From assembly GCA_002083775.1 (NCBI GenBank), contig MTEI01000001.1:310001-374000 (forward strand): 64,000 nucleotides of DNA, in the 5' to 3' direction. Both the position numbers and the translations under genes were made by a program. This document shows, one piece after another, positions 50,061-58,700 of this stretch. Each line of letters opens with the position of its first letter. The stretch's first letter is position 1. The stretch comes from Rhodoferax ferrireducens (GTDB taxonomy: Bacteria; Pseudomonadota; Gammaproteobacteria; Burkholderiales; Burkholderiaceae_C). The notes under the pieces were generated by a model, which saw only the letters and a program-made list of their open reading frames with translations, was not told where the DNA came from and searched no databases.

Positions 50061-51251
50061 ATGACTTTGCAACCTGTTTCCCCTGAAAAAATTGGCCTGA
50101 GCTCGGCGCACCTGCACCGGCTGACGAACGTGCTGCAACGCGAGGTGGCCAGCAAACGCCTGCCCGGTGCGGTCGCCTTGGTGGCGCGCCACGGCAAGAC
50201 AGCGCTGTTGCAGAGCGTGGGACAGCTCAACCCCGCCACAGGTGAAGCCATGCACAACGACGCCCGGTTTCGCATCTATTCGATGACCAAACCGATCGTC
50301 TCGGTGGCGGCCATGATGCTGGTGGAGCAGGGCCGCCTGCTGCTGGCCGACCCGGTGTCCAAACACCTGCCCGAATTTGCCGGGCAAAAAGTCGCGGTGA
50401 ACGAGGGTGGCACGCTGGAACTACAACCGGTGCAGCGCGACGCCACCGTGCACGACCTGCTGCGCCACACCGCCGGTATGACCTACGAGTTTCTGGGTAG
50501 CGGCCCGGTGCAGCGCCAGTATGCGCAGCTGCGCCTGGGCTCGCGCGAGCGCAGCCTGGCCGACTTCACCCAGCAGCTTGCCGCCTTGCCGCTGATGTAC
50601 CAGCCCGGCCAGGTGTTTGAATACAGCCGCGCCACCGACGTGCTGGGCCGCGTGGTCGAGGCCATCGCCGGGCAACCGTTACAGCAATTCATGCAGGAGC
50701 AGATGTTCGAGCCGCTGCGCATGCCCGACACCTCGTTCACCGTGCCGCCCGCGTTTCACGGCCACATTGCCGAACCCTTTGCTCGTGACCCGGACGGCGG
50801 CCTGCAGATGAAGGTGATCGACGTGCGCACCGACGCGGCGCTGGCCTCGGGCGGCGGTGGCTTGATCTCGACCGCGCAGGATTACGCGCGTTTTCTGCAA
50901 TTCATGTTGAACCGGGGTGAGTTGGACGGCGTGCGACTGCTGGGCCCGCAAACGGTGGATTTCATGACCACCGACCATCTGGGCGACATCCCCATCGCCC
51001 CGGGCGGTTCCCGCCCGCTGCTGCCCGCTGGCCACGGTTTCGGGCTGGGTTTTGCGGTGCGCAAACACTTGGGCGTGGCGCCAGTGCCGGGCTCAGTGGG
51101 CACCTATTTCTGGGGTGGCCTGGCTGGCACCTCGTTTTTTGTGGACCCCAAACTCGACCTTTTTGCTATCCTGATGCTGCAGGCGCCGAACCAGCGAGAG
51201 TATTACCGCATGTTGTTTCGCGACATGGTGTACGCGGCGGTGATGGATTGA
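50061..51251 (+). CDS. Beta-lactamase-fold serine hydrolase
   Basis: A 396-residue serine hydrolase of the class C beta-lactamase/esterase fold. The nucleophile motif is SMTK (YSMTKPIVSVAAMML), the tyrosine motif is YSRA (FEYSRATDVLG), and a Gly-rich segment (ASGGGGLIST) is near the middle. It has no signal peptide, so it is likely cytoplasmic; substrates are unknown. The start codon immediately follows a dispersed repeat with no ribosome site visible. The C-terminal WGGLAGTSFFVDP strand is family-like. Confidence 0.88.
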   Translation: MTLQPVSPEKIGLSSAHLHRLTNVLQREVASKRLPGAVALVARHGKTALLQSVGQLNPATGEAMHNDARFRIYSMTKPIVSVAAMMLVEQGRLLLADPVSKHLPEFAGQKVAVNEGGTLELQPVQRDATVHDLLRHTAGMTYEFLGSGPVQRQYAQLRLGSRERSLADFTQQLAALPLMYQPGQVFEYSRATDVLGRVVEAIAGQPLQQFMQEQMFEPLRMPDTSFTVPPAFHGHIAEPFARDPDGGLQMKVIDVRTDAALASGGGGLISTAQDYARFLQFMLNRGELDGVRLLGPQTVDFMTTDHLGDIPIAPGGSRPLLPAGHGFGLGFAVRKHLGVAPVPGSVGTYFWGGLAGTSFFVDPKLDLFAILMLQAPNQREYYRMLFRDMVYAAVMD

Positions 51252-51256
51252 GTTAT

Positions 51257-51307
51257 ATGAGAAATTGGCCTCTAGCCCTTATGGAATAAGGGCTGATAGC
51301 TATATTT
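51257..51307 (-). repeat. Dispersed palindromic repeat, family 1, between convergent genes
   Basis: Arms AGCCCTTAT and ATAAGGGCT (51274-51294) with flanks GGCCTCT and GATAGCTATA. It lies between the convergent ends of the serine hydrolase and VapC, where a hairpin would work as a terminator in both directions. Its A/T edge supplies the last VapC codons. Confidence 0.88.
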
Positions 51308-51784
51308 TTATATTAATTCATCCTGCATCGCCACATTCAGAAACGGGTTGATGATGCGCAGGGTGCCGTTGATCAGCTGGTTGTGTTGCAGGTCTTCGGT
51401 GTAAATCACGTTGGCCCCGGCCTGCAGCGCGCCGGCCAGCATCAGGCTGTCATAAAAGTTGAAGCCGGTGTCTTTTTGAAGATGGAGCGCAGCGTGCACC
51501 AACTCGGTGCTAGAGGCCACACGGTTGATCGGCTGCATGGCGGCCTCGACAAATTGCAGGCACTCCTCGGGGCTCAGGCGTTTGGCAAATTTGCGTGTGG
51601 CCACGTTGGCAAATTCCTGGATGACCTGGTAGCTGATGCAACCTTGGCGGCTTGCCAGCGCCTGTTCCAGCAGATCGATGGCGCGCTGCTTTTTCAGCGG
51701 TTCACTTTGCAGCCAGGCGTAAACGAAGATGTTGGTGTCGAGAAAAAACACGCCGTCAGGCGCTCTGGCGGTGGTCGTGACCAT
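51308..51784 (-). CDS. vapC: PIN-domain toxin VapC
   Basis: A 158-residue PIN-domain ribonuclease, the toxin of a VapBC pair. The conserved acids are visible in FLDTNIFVY near the N-terminus and FYDSLMLAGALQAGANVIYTEDL near the C-terminus. It starts 12 bases after vapB. The last residues (ELI) are encoded by the edge of a dispersed repeat. Confidence 0.9.
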   Translation of the reverse strand: MVTTTARAPDGVFFLDTNIFVYAWLQSEPLKKQRAIDLLEQALASRQGCISYQVIQEFANVATRKFAKRLSPEECLQFVEAAMQPINRVASSTELVHAALHLQKDTGFNFYDSLMLAGALQAGANVIYTEDLQHNQLINGTLRIINPFLNVAMQDELI

Positions 51785-51796
51785 GTTTGATTGGCT

Positions 51797-52024
51797 TCAG
51801 TGCTGGTTGAGTTCGTCGCGGCTGAAGCTACGCCCGGCGTCGCCGTGGCTCAACTGCTGCATGACATCGCGTAGGCGCGACACGGCGTTGTCGTCTTGCG
51901 CTTGCGTGTAGTTGGCCAGCCATTTGCGGAACTCGACGTTGAGCGTGCTTTGTGTGCTGGTGGCTTTTTTGCGGGCGGCTTCAATGAGCTGCTCGTCGGC
52001 AGAGAGGGTTATGTTTCGGAGCAT
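51797..52024 (-). CDS. vapB: Antitoxin VapB-like
   Basis: A 75-residue small DNA-binding-type protein. The N-terminus (NITLSADEQLIEAARKKA) fits a ribbon-helix-helix antitoxin, and the C-terminal helical tail (DVMQQLSHGDAGRSFSRDELNQH) would wrap the toxin. It is directly upstream of vapC in the usual antitoxin-first order. It is expected to repress its own promoter. Confidence 0.85.
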   Translation of the reverse strand: MLRNITLSADEQLIEAARKKATSTQSTLNVEFRKWLANYTQAQDDNAVSRLRDVMQQLSHGDAGRSFSRDELNQH

Positions 52025-52081
52025 GTTGGCCGCCTTCGGTGTGCACTGGATATATAGTGTACACAGGAGAGGGCGCGCCGT

Positions 52082-53131
52082 TCAGAAGAATCCGGGCGTC
52101 TGACTCTGACTCTGACTCTGACTCTGACTCTGACTCTGACTTTGTGTCTGGCTTTGTGTCTGGCTTTGTGTCTGGCTTTGTGTGATCCCGCACCCGGTGT
52201 CCAGGTCGGGTTTGGCTGGGTCAACCGGCTCTACCGTCACCCCCACCGTCAGCACATGGCTGGCGCCGCCGTGGATCACACCGCGCATGGGCGACACATC
52301 CGAAAAGTCCCGGCCAATCGCCAGCGTCACATAGTCTTCACCGGGCGAAGGCCAGCCAGCGCGGTCGTTGGTGGGGTCCAGGTCTACCCAGCAGGCCTCA
52401 AACGCGGGTGCGTTGGCGGTGGCACTCTGGGCTGGCAGGTAGACCGAGGCCCAGGCGTGTGAGGCATCGCTGCCGCGCAGCTTGACCGTGCCCGGCGCGG
52501 CAGCGGTCAGCAGGTAGCCACTCACGTAACTCGCGGCCAGCCCCATGGAGCGCAGGCAGGCCACAAAAATATGCGCAAAGTCCTGGCACACGCCCTTGCG
52601 CTGGGCCAGCGCCTGCAGTGCCGGGGTGTTGACCTCGGTGCTCAGGCTCTCGTAAGTGAAGTCGCGGTAGATGCGGTGCATCAAATCCAGTGCGCACAGC
52701 AGCAGACCCTGGCCCGGCGGAAAACTGGGCCGCGCATAGCTGGCAAAGTCGCTGTGGTGTGGGGCCATGCTGGAGGCAAAAACGAACTCGTTGGCGGCGT
52801 CAAACACAGCACCGGCGTGGTAGCGAAAGCGCTCGCGCACCGTCTCCCAGGCGATCAGGTTGTGCGGCAGGTTGCCGGGCTGCGTCTGGACCTCACTGGT
52901 GGCCACCACGCGCAGGCGCCGGTGTGGCACTTGCAGCGAGAAAAAATGCCGGGTGTTGCCAAACACGTCCAGCGTGGCGCTGGTTTGGGTGGGTTGAGGT
53001 GTGATCTCCAGGTGGTGGCTCAGCAGCTGCTGGTCAGGCGTGTGGCGCGGCGTCAGGTAGGCCATATGCTGCGCTGTTTCTACCGCAGGCTGGTACTCGT
53101 AAGCCGTCTCGTGGCTGATGGCCAGCCTCAT
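52082..53131 (-). CDS. Transglutaminase-like cysteine protein with a repeat-encoded Gln/Ser tail
   Basis: A 349-residue transglutaminase-fold protein, with the N-terminal beta domain (AYEYQPAVETAQHMAYLTPR) followed by the cysteine motif RKGVCQDFAHIFVACLRS and the histidine motif GSDASHAWASVYLP. The catalytic triad looks complete. Such proteins stand next to ATP-grasp/alpha-E genes, as here; the pair is thought to process an unidentified peptide. The C-terminus from residue ~315 is a Gln-Ser/Gln-Thr repeat encoded by tandem hexamers and 12-mers and ends PGFF. Its start overlaps the ATP-grasp stop (ATGA). Confidence 0.88.
   Translation of the reverse strand: MRLAISHETAYEYQPAVETAQHMAYLTPRHTPDQQLLSHHLEITPQPTQTSATLDVFGNTRHFFSLQVPHRRLRVVATSEVQTQPGNLPHNLIAWETVRERFRYHAGAVFDAANEFVFASSMAPHHSDFASYARPSFPPGQGLLLCALDLMHRIYRDFTYESLSTEVNTPALQALAQRKGVCQDFAHIFVACLRSMGLAASYVSGYLLTAAAPGTVKLRGSDASHAWASVYLPAQSATANAPAFEACWVDLDPTNDRAGWPSPGEDYVTLAIGRDFSDVSPMRGVIHGGASHVLTVGVTVEPVDPAKPDLDTGCGITQSQTQSQTQSQTQSQSQSQSQSQSQSQTPGFF
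52099..52184. repeat. Tandem simple-sequence repeat in the transglutaminase gene
   Basis: Seven tandem TCTGAC units followed by three copies of TTTGTGTCTGGC and a partial fourth copy. On the coding strand this gives Gln-Ser and Gln-Thr dipeptides. Unit lengths are multiples of three, so copy-number change alters tail length but not the frame. Confidence 0.95.
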
Positions 53132-55818
53132 AAAGCACCCACACTGTGGTTGCTCAGGCCCGCATGGGTGAAGTACGTGGCGCTGATTTCTTCCGACACC
53201 TCAAACGCGGCGTTGCTGCATTGGTTCAGCACCGAGCGCAGTAATTCGTATTGCGGTACGCCGCCAGCCCCGGCACTGGCGGTGGCCGGGGTGACCAGGT
53301 CAGGGGCACGTTCGCACAACTGCGCCAGGCCCCAGGCGTTGGGGTTGGGCACCTTGAGTGACAACGGGCACAACTGGTTGGGCTCGCTGCCAGCCAGTTT
53401 GGCCAGACGCCCGCGCAGGGTGTGCGCCACCCAGGAGACTGAGCGCGGGTTGTCGCTGTCAATCACCAGCAGGTCGATCAGCGCGGCCATGTCACGGCTT
53501 TGTTGAAACTCGGCATGGAAGGTGATGGCGTTGTCAAACAGCTCCAGCATGGCGTCAAACCCGCTGTCGGTTTCCAGGCTCTTGCAGTTGAGTGCCAGCT
53601 TCAAAGCGGTGGACAAAAAGCCCAGGCGTTCGATATGGCGGCCAATGCTCAGCAGGCGCCAGCCGTCGTCGCGCGACATGCGGTCGGTCTGGGCGCCGGT
53701 GATGGCGGCCATGTGGTCGCTGGTGTCTTTGAGGATTTGCAGCGCCTGCTGGGTGGGGCAGTCGCCGCGCTGTCGGTGCTCGGCGAAGCGGGCAAACAGC
53801 ACTTCTTCGGCGCGGGTGATGATGCGCCAGTGCTCTTGCGACAGACGCTCGCGCACGCTCGACGCCGCCATTTTGAGGGCGCGCAAATAAAAGCCCACGC
53901 TGGTGGCGTTTCGGGTGCTGCCCAGGCTGTCGATCAAGGCGCGCTCAAACACCCGCGGTGCCTGTAATGGTGTAGGCACACCGGGCAGCACCAGCGTGTT
54001 GGCCACGGCCATCTGGCCCAACCAGGTCAGCAGGGGCACGCTGGAGGGGTCTTCGCCGTGCAGGCAATCGAGTGTGAGGCGCGCCAGGCGCAGGGCGTTT
54101 TCGGTGCGTTCGGTGTAGCGGCCCAGCCAGAACAGGTTTTCTGCCGCGCGGCTGGTCACCAGGCGCTTGCGCTGCATCAGGCTCTCGGGGGTCAGGTGCG
54201 GGTGTAGCAGGGTGGCGTGATCGACCTCACCGGTGGTCAGCGCCCACACGTCGGCACTGCTGCCGCCGCGCTGCATCGAGGTGATTTCTTGCGAACTGCT
54301 GGCCACCCGCGCCAGCCCGCCAGGTAACACCTGCCAGCCGTTGGCACCGTCAGAGACGGCAAACACCCGCAACATCACCGAGCGTGGTACCAGACTGGGC
54401 TGGCCGTCGTCTTGCCCGTCGGGCCTGGTTTGCCAGGTGGGCATTTGCGACAATGGCGTGTAGGCCTGTATCGTGTGTTCTTCCGGGTGGCGCACGATGC
54501 GCCCAGCCCATTCGTTGAGCGCCTGCGGCGTTTGCTGGGCGCCCAGCACAGCGTCAAAACTGGCGTGGCTGCTGGAGCCCGGGTAAGTCGGTTTGATGGC
54601 GCACTCTTGCAGCCGTGCCAGCGCGTCAAACATGGCGCCGCCTTCGCCGCACCACCAGGTGGGCAGGGCAGGCAGGCACAGTTCTTCATCGAACAAATGG
54701 CGTGACAGGGCAGGCAAGAAGCCCAGCAGCGCGGGAGATTCCAGAAACGCCGAGCCCGGTGTGTTGGCCACCAGCACGTTGCCCGCGCGAATGGCCTGCA
54801 GCAGCCCCGGCACACCCAGGGTGGAGTCGGCGCGTAACTCCAGTGGGTCCATGTACTGGTCATCGACCCGTTTGAGCAGGCCGTGCACCGGCACCAGGCC
54901 CTTGAGGGTTTTTAGGTACAGGTGCTCGTCACGCACCAGCAGGTCACTGCCTTCCACCAGGGTCAGGCCCAGGTAGCGCGCCAGGTAGGCGTGCTCGAAA
55001 TAGGTTTCGTTGTACGGGCCGGGCGTCAGCAGCGCCAGGTGCGCGTCGGGCCCCATCGGGCTCATGGTGCGCAGGCTGTCCATCAGCGCACGGTAGGTGC
55101 TGGCCAGGCGCTGCACACGCAGGTTGTCAAAAGCGGTGCCGAACTGCGCCGAGATGGCCAGCCGGTTTTCCAGCAAATAGCCCAGGCCGGAGGGCGCCTG
55201 GGTGCGCTGACCCACCACCCACCAATTGCTGTCGGGGCCGCGTGCCATGTCGAACGCGGCGATGTGCAGGTAGCGCCCGCCCACCGGCCGGATGCCGTGC
55301 ATGGCGCGCAGATAGCCCGGGTGGCCCTGCACCAGAGCAGGCGGCAAAAATCCCGAGGCTAGCAGTTTTTGCGGGCCGTACACATCGGCCATGACGTGCT
55401 CCAGCAGGCGCACGCGCTGCAGCACACCGGCTTCAATGTGCTGCCAGCTGGCAGTGTCCACCAACAGCGGGAACAGGTCCAGCGACCAGGGCCGCTGCGG
55501 TCCGTTTTCGTCGGCATAAACGTTGTAAGTGATGCCGTTGTCACGAATCTGGCGCGCCAGCTGCACGCTGCGCTGGTTCATGTCAGCCGCCGTGTCGTCG
55601 CGCAATGTACTAAAAAAAGCGTCCCAATCCCTTGTAATAAAAGGACTGATAGCTACATTTTGAGTAGCGGCATCAGGCGCTCGAGAAACATCGCCAGAAA
55701 CCATCCCACGCAGTTCGTCAAAATGCCCGCGTGAAGCCTTGTAGCGCGCCACCAGATCCGCCAGACCTGGGTTTGCCGGGCTCGCGTCAATGGCAGGGGA
55801 AGATTTGGCGGGCTTCAT
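53128..55818 (-). CDS. Circularly permuted ATP-grasp protein fused to an alpha-E domain
   Basis: An 896-residue fusion. The first ~480 residues are a circularly permuted type 2 ATP-grasp domain (NGITYNVYADENGPQRPWSLDLFPL, then RPVGGRYLHIAAFDMARGPDSNWWVVGQRTQAPSG). The remainder is an alpha-E domain (LFWLGRYTERTENALRLARLTLD). It probably ligates an amino acid or peptide to an unknown carrier. In many genomes these are separate genes. Residues at about 51-66 (ATQNVAISPFITRDWD) are encoded by a diverged copy of dispersed repeat family 1. The transglutaminase-like gene overlaps downstream. Confidence 0.9.
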   Translation of the reverse strand: MKPAKSSPAIDASPANPGLADLVARYKASRGHFDELRGMVSGDVSRAPDAATQNVAISPFITRDWDAFFSTLRDDTAADMNQRSVQLARQIRDNGITYNVYADENGPQRPWSLDLFPLLVDTASWQHIEAGVLQRVRLLEHVMADVYGPQKLLASGFLPPALVQGHPGYLRAMHGIRPVGGRYLHIAAFDMARGPDSNWWVVGQRTQAPSGLGYLLENRLAISAQFGTAFDNLRVQRLASTYRALMDSLRTMSPMGPDAHLALLTPGPYNETYFEHAYLARYLGLTLVEGSDLLVRDEHLYLKTLKGLVPVHGLLKRVDDQYMDPLELRADSTLGVPGLLQAIRAGNVLVANTPGSAFLESPALLGFLPALSRHLFDEELCLPALPTWWCGEGGAMFDALARLQECAIKPTYPGSSSHASFDAVLGAQQTPQALNEWAGRIVRHPEEHTIQAYTPLSQMPTWQTRPDGQDDGQPSLVPRSVMLRVFAVSDGANGWQVLPGGLARVASSSQEITSMQRGGSSADVWALTTGEVDHATLLHPHLTPESLMQRKRLVTSRAAENLFWLGRYTERTENALRLARLTLDCLHGEDPSSVPLLTWLGQMAVANTLVLPGVPTPLQAPRVFERALIDSLGSTRNATSVGFYLRALKMAASSVRERLSQEHWRIITRAEEVLFARFAEHRQRGDCPTQQALQILKDTSDHMAAITGAQTDRMSRDDGWRLLSIGRHIERLGFLSTALKLALNCKSLETDSGFDAMLELFDNAITFHAEFQQSRDMAALIDLLVIDSDNPRSVSWVAHTLRGRLAKLAGSEPNQLCPLSLKVPNPNAWGLAQLCERAPDLVTPATASAGAGGVPQYELLRSVLNQCSNAAFEVSEEISATYFTHAGLSNHSVGAL
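55622..55668 (-). repeat. Dispersed palindromic repeat, family 1, inside the ATP-grasp gene
   Basis: On the minus strand it reads ATGTAGCTATCAGTCC then ACAAGGGATTGG, matching intergenic copies with several substitutions. It is in frame and adds a segment before the conserved part of the protein. Confidence 0.6.
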
Positions 55819-55895
55819 GGCGCTGAGTATGCCAGCGAAGTCGCGCTTTGAATGACAATCACGGGTTAAACAAACTGATCCAACCGATCCCCGTT

Positions 55896-56609
55896 ATGAC
55901 CGACACCCTGCCAGATTCTCCTGCTCTCCCCCCCGCTTTGGTTGAAGAAGCCGTTCATCCGGCTGTGGCGCCAATCCCTGCGCCTGCCGAACCCCAGGCG
56001 GTTCCAGCCAAGGGTAAAGGCCGCTTTGCCAGTGCCCAACCGGTGCTGGAAAAACTCTTTGAGCTGTATCCGCAGTTGTTTGGTCAGCGTTTTGTGCCGC
56101 TCAAGCTGGGCGTGTTTCAGGATCTGCTGGCACTGCATCCCGAGGTGTTTGCCAAAGACACGCTCAAACTCGCGCTGGGCGTGCACACCCGTTCCACCCG
56201 TTACCTGCAATGCGTGGCGCAAGGCCTGCCGCGCCATGACCTGCAAGGCCAACCGGTGGAGCCGGTGGCCCCCGAGCATGTGCTGCTGTCCATCGTGGAG
56301 CTGTACCAACGCCGCCAGGCGCGCACGCCCGAAGACCTGCAACCCAAGTTGCGCCACCAGTTGTTGTCGGCCTGCCAGGCCAGCGGCCTTTCCCGGCAGG
56401 ATTACCTGTCGCGCCTGACTTCGCTGGACGAAAAAGTGGCGGCCCTGCTCGATGAGGTGATTGCCGAGGTGGACCAGCAGCGCGCGCGCCAGGCGGCGCT
56501 GCTCAAAGCCTTTGATGCCAGCGGCAAAACGCCCGAGGCCTTCGCCGCCGAACTGGGCATGGACGCCCGCTTGGTACAAGCCGCCCTGAAGCAGCGCGTG
56601 GCCAGCTGA
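55896..56609 (+). CDS. ProQ/FinO-family RNA chaperone
   Basis: A 237-residue protein with a central ProQ/FinO RNA-binding domain (residues ~45-155: LFGQRFVPLKLGVFQDLLALHPEVF, LKLALGVHTRSTRYLQCVAQGLPRHDLQG). The domain binds structured RNAs such as terminator hairpins. The N-terminus is Pro/Ala-rich and disordered, and the C-terminal part is helical with an Ala-rich end. The ATG at 55896 (MTDTLPD) is chosen; a TTG 16 codons upstream is possible. It is divergent from the ATP-grasp gene. Confidence 0.9.
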   Translation: MTDTLPDSPALPPALVEEAVHPAVAPIPAPAEPQAVPAKGKGRFASAQPVLEKLFELYPQLFGQRFVPLKLGVFQDLLALHPEVFAKDTLKLALGVHTRSTRYLQCVAQGLPRHDLQGQPVEPVAPEHVLLSIVELYQRRQARTPEDLQPKLRHQLLSACQASGLSRQDYLSRLTSLDEKVAALLDEVIAEVDQQRARQAALLKAFDASGKTPEAFAAELGMDARLVQAALKQRVAS

Positions 56610-56704
56610 CACGGCGGTTTCAACGGCCCGCCATCGGTCGGCGGCGCTGTCTCTAGAATGCGCCGGCGAACGGTCATGCAGTCTGATCACAAAGAGGGCG
56701 CGCG

Positions 56705-57838
56705 ATGAATTACACCCAGAAGCTGACTTTTTCGATGCTGGTACCCACCGTGATGGTGGCTGGTGCCGGCTCTGCCGTGGTGCTGGGGGCCTGGTGGATT
56801 CAGAAAGAGGCTGCGGCCGCCCAGGCGGATGCCATTGCCGGTTACCTGACCATTGGCGGCTGGGGCACTGGCATTCTGACCGTGATTTGTGTGCTGGCCT
56901 GCCTGGGCATGACGGTGTGGATTCGCCGCACGGCCCTGCAGGTGCTGGGTGGCGACCCGTCACTGGCCAGCGACATCCTGGCGCAGATGGCAGGTGGTCA
57001 GCTTGATTGCCGGATTCCGGCAGCTGCACCTGGCAGCCTGCTGAACTCATTGCAGCGTGTGGCCACCACCTTGACAACCACGCTGGGTGCCATCGGCCAG
57101 GCCTCCGGCCGCGTCGCAACGGTGTCGCAGGAGATCGCTCATGACAACCTCGACCTGAGCCAGCGCACCGACCAAACAATGAGCCAACTCATCCACACGG
57201 CCCAGCAGGTCGATGCCGTCACCCGCAATGTGCACGCCTCGTCTGAGTCCGCGCATCACGTCACCACCATGGCACGGCAAGCGTGTGAGGTGGCCACGCG
57301 TGGCGGGCAGGCGGTGGGGCAGGTGGTGAACACCATGCAGGAGATCAACCAAAGCTCGCAAAAGATTGCCGACATCATCAGCGTGATCGACGGCATCGCG
57401 TTTCAGACCAATATCCTGGCGCTCAACGCGGCGGTGGAAGCGGCGCGCGCGGGTGAGCAGGGGCGTGGCTTTGCGGTGGTGGCCAGCGAAGTGCGGTTGT
57501 TGGCCGGGCGCAGCGCCCAGGCCGCGCGCGAAATCAAAACGCTGATCGACACCTCGGTCAGCAAGGTGGCGGCAGGTTCCAGCCAGGTGCAGCAGGCCCT
57601 GAGCACCATGGACGACATCGTCAGCTCGGTGCATCAGGTGAGTGACACGGTGGCGGGTATCAGCGCCTCTGCTACCGAGCAGGCCTGCGGCATGGCCGAG
57701 GTCAACAGCGCCATCCACTCGCTGGAATCGTTGGCGCGCCAGAACGAAGAAACCGCCGAGCGGGCGCAGGCGGCTTCTCACACCCTGCAAGAGCAGGCCA
57801 CCGCGCTCACGCAGTCGGTGGGGGTGTTCAGGTTGTAG
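56705..57838 (+). CDS. Methyl-accepting chemotaxis protein with almost no periplasmic domain
   Basis: A 377-residue transducer. Two membrane helices near residues 9-31 and 49-70 are separated by only ~17 residues, so there is no real ligand-binding domain. A short HAMP-like linker and the signalling hairpin follow, with the invariant tip [37 protein letters not shown]. Typical methylation helices flank it. It probably senses an intracellular or membrane signal. No che genes are adjacent. Confidence 0.92.
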   Translation: MNYTQKLTFSMLVPTVMVAGAGSAVVLGAWWIQKEAAAAQADAIAGYLTIGGWGTGILTVICVLACLGMTVWIRRTALQVLGGDPSLASDILAQMAGGQLDCRIPAAAPGSLLNSLQRVATTLTTTLGAIGQASGRVATVSQEIAHDNLDLSQRTDQTMSQLIHTAQQVDAVTRNVHASSESAHHVTTMARQACEVATRGGQAVGQVVNTMQEINQSSQKIADIISVIDGIAFQTNILALNAAVEAARAGEQGRGFAVVASEVRLLAGRSAQAAREIKTLIDTSVSKVAAGSSQVQQALSTMDDIVSSVHQVSDTVAGISASATEQACGMAEVNSAIHSLESLARQNEETAERAQAASHTLQEQATALTQSVGVFRL

Positions 57839-57883
57839 CCGTTAGGACGTTGGTCAGCGTTTTTGTCTGACTTTGGTGTGTTT

Positions 57884-58120
57884 TCAGCGTTCGTCACCGG
57901 TTTGCGGTGGCACGTCACGCACTTTGGCCAATGCCGCCATCGCTTTGTCACGGCTGCTGCGCTTGGCGCGCTCCTGGAAAAAAGCCTCAGTGTTGAGGGC
58001 TGAAATCTTCTCTGCCACCGCCGTCACGATGAACTGGTTGAGCGAAGCATCGTCACGCGCCGCCAGTTGTTTGGCGTACTGGTGCAGGGAATCGGGCAAA
58101 CGCAGGGCAACTTGGCTCAT
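57884..58120 (-). CDS. Ribbon-helix-helix antitoxin downstream of a PIN toxin
   Basis: A 78-residue protein starting MSQVALRLPDSLHQYAKQLA, a typical ribbon-helix-helix N-terminus (HicB/CopG-like). A helical tail (FFQERAKRSSRDKAMAALAKV) follows. Its ATG overlaps the stop of the PIN gene (ATGA), so it is the second gene of the pair. The toxin-first order differs from the VapBC pair at 51.3-52.0 kb. Confidence 0.82.
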   Translation of the reverse strand: MSQVALRLPDSLHQYAKQLAARDDASLNQFIVTAVAEKISALNTEAFFQERAKRSSRDKAMAALAKVRDVPPQTGDER

Positions 58121-58554
58121 GGGGTTTTCTCCAGTAAAAGTAAAAAGGCACCCGGTGCCAGCAGCTTGATCTTCCATCGGCTAGCGGCCAACGCGAAATC
58201 ACGCACATTGAGCGTGACCAGAAAGCTCGCCTGACCATTCACCGCAGCCTCCAGCACCATCTCATCATTGGGGTCACGCAACTGGGGTCGCCACAAAAAA
58301 TGCGATTGCACGGGTGTTACGATGCCCGCCAAAGCATCCAGGACGTCATCCACATCACCAGTAGACAAACCGTGCAAGGCAAAGATCTCACGGCGCTTCA
58401 AAACCGCTTCATATTCCAGCCACAGCGCGGGCGAGGCCAGCAACTCAAAGCGCCCGGCCAGGGCGTGGGTGATCAAAGCAAACGACGCGCCTCGCTGGCT
58501 GGATAAACCTGCCACCAGGATGTTGGTGTCAAGGACGGCGCGGAGCTTCACCAT
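58117..58554 (-). CDS. PIN-family toxin (PF13470-like)
   Basis: A 145-residue PIN ribonuclease-like protein of the family often annotated as putative toxin component. The acids are in AVLDTNILVAGL and the central RDPNDEMVLEAAVNGQASFLVTLNVRDF. The N-terminus aligns to PIN-family toxins, which degrade RNA unless bound by an antitoxin. The antitoxin gene overlaps downstream. Confidence 0.85.
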   Translation of the reverse strand: MVKLRAVLDTNILVAGLSSQRGASFALITHALAGRFELLASPALWLEYEAVLKRREIFALHGLSTGDVDDVLDALAGIVTPVQSHFLWRPQLRDPNDEMVLEAAVNGQASFLVTLNVRDFALAASRWKIKLLAPGAFLLLLEKTP

Positions 58555-58700
58555 ATTGCCGACGATAGCACACTACCCATCAACCCGTTTGACGAAAAGT
58601 TGCTGCACACCTTGGGAAACGTCCGCGCCGCTTTCCAAGGTTTGGGGTTTTCAAGCCACGTTCAACTGATATTCGCAGACGGCAGTGAGCGTGCTTCGCG

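Noticed and set aside
52099..52184. Tandem repeats that might be a CRISPR array
   Set aside because: The units are 6 and 12 bases with no spacers, lie inside an open reading frame, and there are no cas genes.
55866..57179. A 437-codon minus-strand open frame opposite the ProQ-family and chemotaxis genes
   Set aside because: It is an antisense shadow in GC-rich DNA; both plus-strand genes have recognised domains and the antisense product has none.
51308..58554. A genomic island bounded by two toxin-antitoxin pairs
   Set aside because: No integrase, tRNA or attachment-site repeats are visible, and the genes between are typical chromosomal ones with similar base composition.
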